The notes beneath the pieces were generated by a model that was not told where the DNA came from, made no database searches, and saw nothing but the letters and a program-made list of their open reading frames with translations. Of a DNA stretch of 35,509 nt, positions 17,111-23,736 are shown piece by piece. The translations under genes were made by a program, and so were the position numbers. How positions within the stretch are numbered: position 1 is the first letter of the stretch; each line of letters starts with the position of its first letter. The stretch comes from Candidatus Gerdarchaeota archaeon (lineage in GTDB: Archaea > Asgardarchaeota > Heimdallarchaeia > JABLTI01), in assembly GCA_016840945.1 (NCBI GenBank), contig JAEORJ010000330.1, positions 1 through 35,509 on the forward strand, in the 5' to 3' direction.

Positions 17111-17515
17111 TTACCTTCCTGTTGGATTAGCATTTCCTTCTGGCATTAATCGATAAATAAATACCAATATACCACCAATTAGAATCAATAAAGCACCAAT
17201 ACCAAAACAAATTATTGCTAATACAATCATTACGATTCCAGTTATAATTAAATCAATTTTAATCATAAATGCTCTAATTTTTGGTGAAAAAAGTTTCATC
17301 CCAATTACAATTGCAAATGCACCAAATATTATTGTCACCAATGCACCAGCAATCTCGTTTCCTATACCTATAAATCCTCCTCCAAAGAACCAATCAATCG
17401 AAGAGCCAATTGCAGAAACAATTAGATAAAGAAGACCATTGATAACTACGATAACTCCTCCAATAAAACATAGAAGGAAGCCATAATCATCTAATGTTTT
17501 TATTTGAACCGACAT
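17111..17515 (-). CDS. Small four-helix membrane protein
   Basis: A 134-residue integral membrane protein with about four hydrophobic, Gly- and Ile-rich segments (near residues 12-35, 50-74, 83-101 and 103-124) and short loops. GGTG precedes the start. No known family is recognised. It may be co-transcribed with the TPR gene 100 bp downstream. Confidence 0.75.
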   Translation of the reverse strand: MSVQIKTLDDYGFLLCFIGGVIVVINGLLYLIVSAIGSSIDWFFGGGFIGIGNEIAGALVTIIFGAFAIVIGMKLFSPKIRAFMIKIDLIITGIVMIVLAIICFGIGALLILIGGILVFIYRLMPEGNANPTGR

Positions 17516-17679
17516 TTTTCGTATACACCAGTTAGAGTAAATAATTATTGTATGATTAAATCAGATATAAAAGCTTGCAAATAAAGCTTGCCTTGATTAA
17601 TCATAAAATTTAATGAGTAATTAATAAAGTAAAAATTAGTTATTCGCCTATTTCCTTGCTTCTCATTACAATCGAAAAT

Positions 17680-17689
17680 ATTTTATATT
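17680..17689 (+). promoter_or_regulatory. TATA box for tRNA-Trp
   Basis: ATTTTATATT lies about 38 bp before the first base of the tRNA, allowing a transcription start about 10 bp upstream of the mature 5' end. Consistent with an archaeal tRNA promoter. Confidence 0.5.
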
Positions 17690-17735
17690 CCAAAATAACA
17701 ACAACAGAATAACCGTGATATGGAGTGGTAGTGTA

Positions 17736-17763
17736 AAATTCCAACCAAGGTGGAATTCACGAA
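17736..17763 (+). other. tRNA-Trp intron 1 (D-loop, about position 14/15), 28 nt
   Basis: Inner helix AATTCCA/TGGAATT, a 3-nt TAA bulge on the 5' side, central GTG/CAC pairs and a GAA bulge on the 3' side give a relaxed bulge-helix-bulge. Cutting inside the bulges joins A14 to G15. Boundary uncertain by 1 nt because the outer helix is irregular. Confidence 0.7.
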
Positions 17764-17787
17764 GCCAGGCAGCACGGCAGGCTCCAG

Positions 17788-17856
17788 AAATAAAACACAA
17801 AATTATACTGACCAAAAGGAATGATGTAATTTTGGAGCAGTGCTCTTAGTAGAGAA
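17788..17856 (+). other. tRNA-Trp intron 2 (position 37/38), 69 nt
   Basis: Canonical site between G37 and A38. Central helix CTCC against AGAG (17851-17854; one C-A mismatch), bulges AGA and AAA, outer helix is the anticodon stem. The intron contains a kink-turn-like element: CTGA (17808-17811) and ATGATG (17821-17826) enclosed by CAAAATTA/TAATTTTG (17798-17805, 17827-17834). Those motifs match D' and C' boxes in order and spacing. Confidence 0.75.
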
Positions 17857-17877
17857 ACTTGCTGGTCGGGAGTTCAA

Positions 17878-17907
17878 AGGAAAGCAATAGAATTGCTTTA
17901 CGAATTC
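17878..17907 (+). other. tRNA-Trp intron 3 (T-loop, 58/59), 30 nt
   Basis: Inside the T-loop. Inner hairpin AAAGCAAT/ATTGCTTT (17881-17888, 17892-17899), central 4-bp helix GTTC/GAAT, bulges AAA (17876-17878) and TCA (17906-17908). Cutting after the second base of each bulge joins exons to give the normal T-loop TTCAAAT. The most canonical of the three sites. Confidence 0.8.
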
Positions 17908-18035
17908 ATCTCCTCCACTCCACTTATTCTTTTAATAAATTTCATAACAAATAATCATTGATTATTCAATACAAATAGAAATGTATAATTAAAATAACTA
18001 TCATTCAACATTTCATATTAGTTAGTGGTGGTTAT

Positions 18036-20153
18036 ATGATTTCTGAAAGGAAAAAAATTTTCATTGTTTTTAGTTTAATTTTAACTCTAATGTTTACAAA
18101 TTCCTTTTTTACCAATAAAAATATTTCAGCTTCTCAAGATTCAAATGGGCTTTTTGAAGATAGAAATGCTTCTAATATCACCAATCAAATAATTTCTGGT
18201 AATACAGAATCTCTATTAATTACATATCCCCAAGAATCAAATTCAAAAGTACCTGAAGATATTTGGACAATTATGGTTTATCTTGATGGTGATAATAATC
18301 TTGAAGAAGCAGCAATAGATGATTTCGAAGAATTGGAATTAGGATATGTTGCTGATGCTTATATCAATGTAATAGTATTAATTGATAGGCATTATCAATA
18401 TGATGCTTCAAATGAGGATTGGACTGGTGCAAGATATTATCAAATACAACCAAATGAATCACCAATTATAGATTCCATTTTATTGGCTGATTTAGGTGAA
18501 GTGGATATGGGTGATCCTCTTATTCTGCAGAATTTTATTGAATATTGTTTCATTAATTTCCCAGCACAAAATTATCTCCTTGATATTTGGGATCACGGAG
18601 CAGGTGTTTATGGTTGTTGTTCTGATGAAACATCTGGCACTATTCTTAGAATAAATGAACTTCAATCTGGCATTAACACTGCTTGCTCAAATCGTGGAGA
18701 ACGCATAAATATTGTTTCTTTTGACTGCTGCTTAATGAATATGATTGAATTATCTTATGAATTACGAACATATTGTGATTATCTTGTTGCTTCTGAAGAG
18801 TCCATCCCATTCAATGGCTATAATTATAAAGGCATTCTTGATGAGCTATTCCTTAATGTTTCACTCACCCCATTAGAATTAGGTAAAATAATAGTCGACA
18901 TTTATCATGAGACCTATTCAAATACCGTATCTACTTGTTTATCTTTAATTGATCTTTCAGAAGTATCTACTTTGATACCATCAATTAATTACTTTGTAGG
19001 TAATCTAACACAATTAATTGATGAGTTAAATTATGATTATATTTTTAGTTTAGCAAGATGTTCAAGCAGGGCATTTTATGATACACAATTTATTGATATA
19101 ATTGATTTCTGTGATAATCTACTCTATTATATACAATTAGAAGATACAACAAATGCAACAATGAACCTTAAAACTAAAATTGAAGGAATTATTGCATATA
19201 ATTGGCAGCATTCAAGCTTTAGTGGTTCCGCTCATGGTTTATCCATTTTCATGCCAGTTACAACATATAATTTACCTGAAGATGCCTTATATCATTACGC
19301 AAATAGAACTAGCTATTTCGCTGGAATGGATTGGCAAAATGATTGTTTGTGGGGTGAATTTCTTAGGTTCTATTATGATTTCTATAATTTATTGATACCA
19401 AATTCACCACCAATGCTTGCATTAGAGACTGAATCACAGACGATTACTCTAGAACAAAACCAACACACAGAATATATCTTTAGAGCTTCTACAAAAACAG
19501 CCTATGAGATAAGCATTGAAATACTAACAGGTGATATCGATTTTGATTTAGCTGTGAGCTACTCACAAGGCATTATTTTTATTGCAAACAGCGAATTAGT
19601 TAATCCAACAGATGGTCAAACTGAAACAATTCGTTTAATATTAGCACTAAATATTTACTATATATTCATACGAGGTATAGCTTCTTCATCAACTTTTAAA
19701 ATTCTTATACACAAAGATGCATTTACAGAAGCTGAGTTAAATAATCCGATTGAAACTTCTGGAGGATCACCTGGTGGTAATGGATTCAATCATTATATCC
19801 AAGATTTACATCATTATTACTCAATAGCTTTAGAGCAACCACAAACCTATCAAATAGTATTGAATAATTCCTTAGATACTGCTTATCAAATCATAGGTTA
19901 TGATGATGCATGGGAAATTTTATTTGAAAATGGGCCATTAGATCCTGGAGCAAGTATTGTTATTGATCTAAATGTTACGGTAGCCACAATCCTCTATCTA
20001 GAAGTTTTTACAAACACAGGTTTTGGAAATTTCACAATTGAAATAATAGGTGAAACCAATTCCAGCAGTATATCTATTGGTATTATTATTGCAAGTATTA
20101 GCACTACTCTAATGATTTTAACAATAATTAAAAAACGAAAAAACTACCAATAA
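18036..20153 (+). CDS. Secreted clostripain-family (C11) cysteine peptidase with C-terminal anchor
   Basis: A 705-residue extracellular peptidase. A signal peptide spans residues 1-33; the catalytic region starts at WTIMVYLDGDNNLE (77-90), has the His motif WDHGAG (H187) and the Cys motif FDCCLMNMIE (C232 as nucleophile, from the DxCLM pattern). Residues about 420-660 form two beta-sandwich modules resembling pre-peptidase C-terminal domains (EYIFRASTKTAYEI; HHYYSIALEQPQTYQI). A membrane helix near 680-698 and KKRKNYQ end the protein. GGTGGTTAT precedes the ATG. C11 enzymes favour Arg/Lys at P1. Same signal/helix/basic-tail plan as the proteins at 7054 and 9348. Confidence 0.92.
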   Translation: MISERKKIFIVFSLILTLMFTNSFFTNKNISASQDSNGLFEDRNASNITNQIISGNTESLLITYPQESNSKVPEDIWTIMVYLDGDNNLEEAAIDDFEELELGYVADAYINVIVLIDRHYQYDASNEDWTGARYYQIQPNESPIIDSILLADLGEVDMGDPLILQNFIEYCFINFPAQNYLLDIWDHGAGVYGCCSDETSGTILRINELQSGINTACSNRGERINIVSFDCCLMNMIELSYELRTYCDYLVASEESIPFNGYNYKGILDELFLNVSLTPLELGKIIVDIYHETYSNTVSTCLSLIDLSEVSTLIPSINYFVGNLTQLIDELNYDYIFSLARCSSRAFYDTQFIDIIDFCDNLLYYIQLEDTTNATMNLKTKIEGIIAYNWQHSSFSGSAHGLSIFMPVTTYNLPEDALYHYANRTSYFAGMDWQNDCLWGEFLRFYYDFYNLLIPNSPPMLALETESQTITLEQNQHTEYIFRASTKTAYEISIEILTGDIDFDLAVSYSQGIIFIANSELVNPTDGQTETIRLILALNIYYIFIRGIASSSTFKILIHKDAFTEAELNNPIETSGGSPGGNGFNHYIQDLHHYYSIALEQPQTYQIVLNNSLDTAYQIIGYDDAWEILFENGPLDPGASIVIDLNVTVATILYLEVFTNTGFGNFTIEIIGETNSSSISIGIIIASISTTLMILTIIKKRKNYQ

Positions 20154-20156
20154 TTA

Positions 20157-20190
20157 AATGCTAACTTAAAGTTAGCATTACTTTTTTTTA
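20157..20190 (+). terminator. Strong hairpin plus T-run terminator
   Basis: AATGCTAACT (20157-20166) pairs perfectly with AGTTAGCATT (20170-20179) around a TAA loop, then ACTTTTTTTT. It sits three bases after the peptidase stop codon. Confidence 0.85.
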
Positions 20191-20234
20191 CTATAATTTA
20201 TCATTTTAGTTAATATTAATTGATTGTGAAGAAA

Positions 20235-20978
20235 ATGACTATTAAAATAGTTCTTGTAGAACCCTTAACTGCAGGGAACATTGGCTCAACTGCAAGGGTA
20301 ATGAAAAATTTTGGTTTTCAAAAACTTGTATTAATAAATCCGCAAACAGAACTTACAAGTGAAGCATATCAATTTGCTGTTCATGCTAATGATATTTTAG
20401 AGAATTTAGAAATATATAATTCACTTTCAGATTTTCTTGAAACAGTAACATATGTAGTAGGAACAACAGCCAAAATTTGTACCGATAGAGGTTCTACAAA
20501 TGCTCGAGTAGCTATAAGTTCAGATGATCCAAAATTAAAAAATCTATTAGAATTTAAAGATGATATAGCTATTTTATTTGGTCGAGAAGATATCGGTTTA
20601 ACAAATGATGAAATCAATTTATGTGATATGACAATACATATCCCAACTGTTGAAGAATATAAAGCATTAAATTTAGCACAAGCTGTGACAATAATACTTT
20701 ATTCTATTCATGTTTTGAGGAAAAAAACGAAAATTACTGATTATAGAGAAGCAAAAAAAGAAGAAAAGGAGCTCTTACTTGAGTGGTTTGCTAAAGTAGT
20801 TAGCTTGTTAGGTTTTCATAAACGAAAAGAAGCTTTACTTAATAGACGTTTTAGAAATATCATTGGTAGAGCTTTCGTTTCAGGCAAAGAAGCATATTCT
20901 CTCGTAGGAGTGTTTTCAAGATCTTATAACAAGATTATGGAATATAATAAGCAATTAAAAAAAGAAAACAATCAATGA
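20235..20978 (+). CDS. trmJ: TrmJ-type SPOUT tRNA 2'-O-methyltransferase
   Basis: A 247-residue SpoU/TrmJ family methylase that forms the alpha/beta knot. Motif 1 TAGNIGSTARVMKNFGF (13-29), motif 2 ILFGREDIGLTNDEI and motif 3 IPTVEEYKALNLAQAVTIIL are all present and spaced correctly. The C-terminal tail (residues 160-247, basic and helical) is the usual dimer/tRNA-binding extension. Archaeal TrmJ modifies C32 of tRNAs; the specificity here is inferred. Start ATG 20235 has GTGAAG ahead; an in-frame TTG at 20220 is less likely. Confidence 0.9.
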   Translation: MTIKIVLVEPLTAGNIGSTARVMKNFGFQKLVLINPQTELTSEAYQFAVHANDILENLEIYNSLSDFLETVTYVVGTTAKICTDRGSTNARVAISSDDPKLKNLLEFKDDIAILFGREDIGLTNDEINLCDMTIHIPTVEEYKALNLAQAVTIILYSIHVLRKKTKITDYREAKKEEKELLLEWFAKVVSLLGFHKRKEALLNRRFRNIIGRAFVSGKEAYSLVGVFSRSYNKIMEYNKQLKKENNQ

Positions 20979-21051
20979 TTAAGTATAAACATAAAGCTAA
21001 TCCAATGGCATAAAATTATTATCTAAATAAATTAATTTTAGTTCGATAAAG

Positions 21052-21912
21052 ATGACTTTTTCAATAGTAGCTTATGATCCAAAGGAGAAAACATGGGGAG
21101 TAGCAGTTCAATCTAAGTTTGTTGCGGTTGGTTCAATTGTTCCATATGCTAAAGCGAATATAGGTGCTATTGCTACACAAGCTTTTGTGAATACTAGTTA
21201 TGGTCCAAAAGGATTAGACTTATTAAATCAGGGTCTTTCAGCCACCGAAGTTGTGGATATTCTAACAAAAGATGATAAAGAACGAGATAGTAGACAATTA
21301 GGTATTGTTGATAAAAATGGTAATGCAGCTGCTTTTACCGGGAAGGATTGCTTTGATTGGGCTGGTCATGTTATAGGCAAGAATTACTGTTGTCAAGGAA
21401 ATATCTTAGTTTCTGAAGAAACAGTAAGAGCAATGGCAAAGACATATGAGGAAACTCAAGGTGATTTAATTGAGAAATTATTTGCTGCTCTTGAAGCTGG
21501 TCAAGCTGCTGGTGGAGATAAAAGGGGAAGAGAATCAGCAGCAATATTAATAGTAAAAGAAGAAGGGGCTTATGATGGTGGCACAGATCGATACATCGAT
21601 ATTCGTGTAGATGAACATCCTACTCCTATCAAGGAATTACGAAAGGTCTTTGATGTATATAATTTATGCTTATTGAAACGCGATGACCCAAAAGACATAG
21701 TAAAGATAGAAGGCGAAGTATTAGATAACATCCAAACAATACTCATAAGAGATGGATTTTATGTTAAAGAAAAAGTCAATAATTTTACTACAGAAGTAAG
21801 GTCAGCTTTAACGAAATGGTTACATACTAATAATTTCGAAGTTAAAGAACGAGAAGATGATTTTCTTTTTGGTTCAGTTTATAGATATATGTTAGGAATT
21901 TTAGATGATTGA
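21052..21912 (+). CDS. DUF1028 Ntn-type hydrolase with C-terminal extra domain
   Basis: A 286-residue protein. Residues 1-205 are a DUF1028 (PF06267-type) domain: TFSIVAYDPKEKTWGVAVQS, FVAVGSIVPYAKANIGAIA, then SYGPKGLDLL. The Thr2 that would be the N-terminal nucleophile of an Ntn hydrolase is present. Residues about 210-286 look like the putative peptidoglycan-binding domain often fused to DUF1028 (PF08823 type), although an archaeon lacks peptidoglycan, so it must bind something else or be degenerate. Its stop overlaps the TTG of the next gene by 4 bp. Biochemical role unproven in the family as a whole. Confidence 0.85.
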   Translation: MTFSIVAYDPKEKTWGVAVQSKFVAVGSIVPYAKANIGAIATQAFVNTSYGPKGLDLLNQGLSATEVVDILTKDDKERDSRQLGIVDKNGNAAAFTGKDCFDWAGHVIGKNYCCQGNILVSEETVRAMAKTYEETQGDLIEKLFAALEAGQAAGGDKRGRESAAILIVKEEGAYDGGTDRYIDIRVDEHPTPIKELRKVFDVYNLCLLKRDDPKDIVKIEGEVLDNIQTILIRDGFYVKEKVNNFTTEVRSALTKWLHTNNFEVKEREDDFLFGSVYRYMLGILDD

Positions 21913-21917
21913 TAAAA

Positions 21918-23234
21918 ATGGATGTTGATACTAAACATCTTTCTTTTCAAGGAAGATTGAATAAATTAGCTATTGTTTTTCATTATTCTCGAGCAAATAT
22001 TTATTCATATCACGCTTTGATTGGTGCTTTAGAAACCAATCCTGAATTATCAGATATTCCTTTTTATTTTCCAAAACCCGGATCATTTCTCTCTCAAATT
22101 GATCGATTATTTTCTATTGAGAGATTTCAAAAATTAATTGTTTGTTTTTCATTGAATACTTTCCAATTGCCAAAAGTAACGGATAAACTACAAAAATTAG
22201 CCACTCATCCCAACAGAAAACGAATGATAATAATTCTCGGTGGAGCTCATGCAACAGCTAAACCAAAAGAAATGTTATCGTTAGGGGCAGACATTATTGT
22301 CTTAGGGGAAGGTGAGAAAACATTTACTGAATTGATTTCAAAGATTAAAAATCAAGATTCAATTGATGAACAAAAAGGAATAGCTTTTCTTGATTTTAAT
22401 GGGACATTAGTTAAAACATCTAAAAATAAACCAATAGTTTTAGACGACTACCCTCCTTTTGCACCAAATAGTGGTCTTTATTCAGCATTAGAAATCACTC
22501 GTGGTTGTAAATTTGGTTGTACCTATTGTCAAGTCCCTGAAATTTTTGGTAAAAACATTCGGCATAGATCACCTGAAACCATCATCAAATGGGGTAAATT
22601 TCTTTTATCAAAAAGAGAAAATTGGGATTTTAGATTTATAACACCAAATGCTTTTGGTTATGGTGCAAAAAAAGCTTCTGAGCCCAATATAGAAATGATT
22701 GAAAAGTTACTTTCAGGTTTATATGAATTGAAGGCAAAGAAAAGAAAAAGGATTTACTTTGGAACTTTCCCATCAGAAGTGAGACCTGAATCAATAACAG
22801 AAGATGTACTAGCACTCACTAAAAAATATTGTAATAATGATAATTTAATCATAGGTGCGCAATCTGGGAGTTCTACCATTTTAGAAAAATTAAGACGAGG
22901 ACATACCATAGAACAAGTTCTTTCTGCTGTAAAATTAGCTCATCAATATGATTTTTCAATGAATATTGATTTTATAATTGGTTTTCCAGAAGAGACTGAT
23001 GAGGATCAATTTCAAACTATTGATTTATGTCGTGAATTGATTAAACAAGGTTGCAATATACATATGCATTATCTTATTCCATTACCTGGAACAAAATACG
23101 AATTAATTAAACCTCAAGAGATAAATTCTGAAGTTTTACAAATTCTAAAAAAATGGACAAATGATGGATCAATTTTTGGTTCTTGGCAACATCAATATGA
23201 TTTAGTGTATAAAGGAAAAATCAGAGATGTTTAG
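21918..23234 (+). CDS. B12-binding-like radical SAM protein
   Basis: A 438-residue protein with an N-terminal cobalamin-binding-like Rossmann domain (ILGGAHATAKPKEMLSLGADIIVLGEGE) and a radical SAM core with CKFGCTYC (C197, C201, C204). The later IIGFPEET and HMHYLIPLPGT elements belong to the family resembling the MJ_1487/TIGR04013 group. Typical B12-box DxHxxG is absent, so cobalamin binding is uncertain. An in-frame TTG at 21909 overlaps the previous stop; ATG 21918 is my choice, with translational coupling likely either way. Likely co-transcribed with the DUF1028 gene. Reaction unknown. Confidence 0.87.
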   Translation: MDVDTKHLSFQGRLNKLAIVFHYSRANIYSYHALIGALETNPELSDIPFYFPKPGSFLSQIDRLFSIERFQKLIVCFSLNTFQLPKVTDKLQKLATHPNRKRMIIILGGAHATAKPKEMLSLGADIIVLGEGEKTFTELISKIKNQDSIDEQKGIAFLDFNGTLVKTSKNKPIVLDDYPPFAPNSGLYSALEITRGCKFGCTYCQVPEIFGKNIRHRSPETIIKWGKFLLSKRENWDFRFITPNAFGYGAKKASEPNIEMIEKLLSGLYELKAKKRKRIYFGTFPSEVRPESITEDVLALTKKYCNNDNLIIGAQSGSSTILEKLRRGHTIEQVLSAVKLAHQYDFSMNIDFIIGFPEETDEDQFQTIDLCRELIKQGCNIHMHYLIPLPGTKYELIKPQEINSEVLQILKKWTNDGSIFGSWQHQYDLVYKGKIRDV

Positions 23235-23239
23235 AAAGT

Positions 23240-23599
23240 TTATTCTTCGTCATCTGTTTCTTCAGAGTCATCAATTATAATGGTATGAATTACGCGAGGT
23301 TCCTCATTGGGAGAATTTTCGGATAGTCGTTTTTCGTATAGTTTCCTTTGGAATCGTTTATCATTTAGTAATTGATGATAAACATCTCTACCTTCTCCAG
23401 AAAGGGCATATAATCCTCCAGCGTGGCATGTAACAATTTTATAATTGCGAAATTCCCTTAAAATAGAATTAATTGTAAGTGGACTTAAATCAGTTATTTC
23501 AACAATTTGTGGTTTATTTAAAATTTCATGTTCACCTAGGGCTTTTAAGATATCACGTCTTGCTTGAGATCGCAGAGGGTCTCTTTTATACTCAGTCAA
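23240..23599 (-). CDS. Winged-helix DNA-binding protein
   Basis: A 119-residue protein with a wHTH domain at residues 10-75: QARRDILKALGEHEILNKPQIVEITDLSPLTINSI shows the recognition helix near residues 40-52, with the wing at TCHAGGLYALS. The C-terminus is acidic (DDSEETDDEE). TATA-like AATTTATATTAT lies upstream on the minus strand (23637-23648). A transcription regulator, target unknown; convergent with the radical SAM gene, so no operon is implied. Confidence 0.82.
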   Translation of the reverse strand: MTEYKRDPLRSQARRDILKALGEHEILNKPQIVEITDLSPLTINSILREFRNYKIVTCHAGGLYALSGEGRDVYHQLLNDKRFQRKLYEKRLSENSPNEEPRVIHTIIIDDSEETDDEE

Positions 23600-23700
23600 T
23601 GCATTACCCCGGCTTTTATCGATTTACATATTTTCTATAATATAAATTACTTTATAGTTTTTTTATCTTTACTGCTATGGACAAAAAACGATAAAAAGGT

Positions 23701-23724
23701 AAGAAAAGCTGCTAATTTAGCAGC
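23701..23724 (-). terminator. Minus-strand hairpin plus T-run
   Basis: GCTGCT (23708-23713) pairs with AGCAGC (23719-23724) across AATTT. Read on the minus strand it is followed by TTTTCTT then more T, just past the stop of the long helical-protein gene. Confidence 0.6.
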
Positions 23725-23736
23725 CAAAAAATAAAT

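Larger units (their letters stand above)
17722..17922 (+). tRNA. trnW: tRNA-Trp(CCA) interrupted by three predicted introns
   Basis: A 201-bp gene that folds to a normal 74-nt tRNA only after three insertions are removed. Acceptor GGAGTGG (17722-17728) pairs with CCACTCC (17915-17921), discriminator A17922. D-arm GTGTA plus GCCAGGCAGCAC (D-stem GTGT/GCAC, G18-G19 present). Anticodon stem GCAGG/CTTGC (17777-17781, 17858-17862) with loop CTCCAG plus A and anticodon CCA at 17784-17786. Variable TGGTC gives the G15-C48 pair. T-stem GGGAG/CTCCT, T-loop TTCAA plus AT. No CCA is encoded. The exon-joined D-arm reads GTGTAGCCAGG, as in archaeal tRNA-Trp. The TrmJ methylase 2.3 kb downstream is a candidate modifier of C32. 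Identity is strong; the splice boundaries carry about 1 nt uncertainty. Confidence 0.88.

Noticed and set aside
17736..17856. Two separate partial tRNAs or a pseudo-tRNA at 17.7-17.9 kb
   Set aside because: All expected stems, G18-G19, G15-C48, anticodon and T-loop are recovered in order from one transcript after intron removal.
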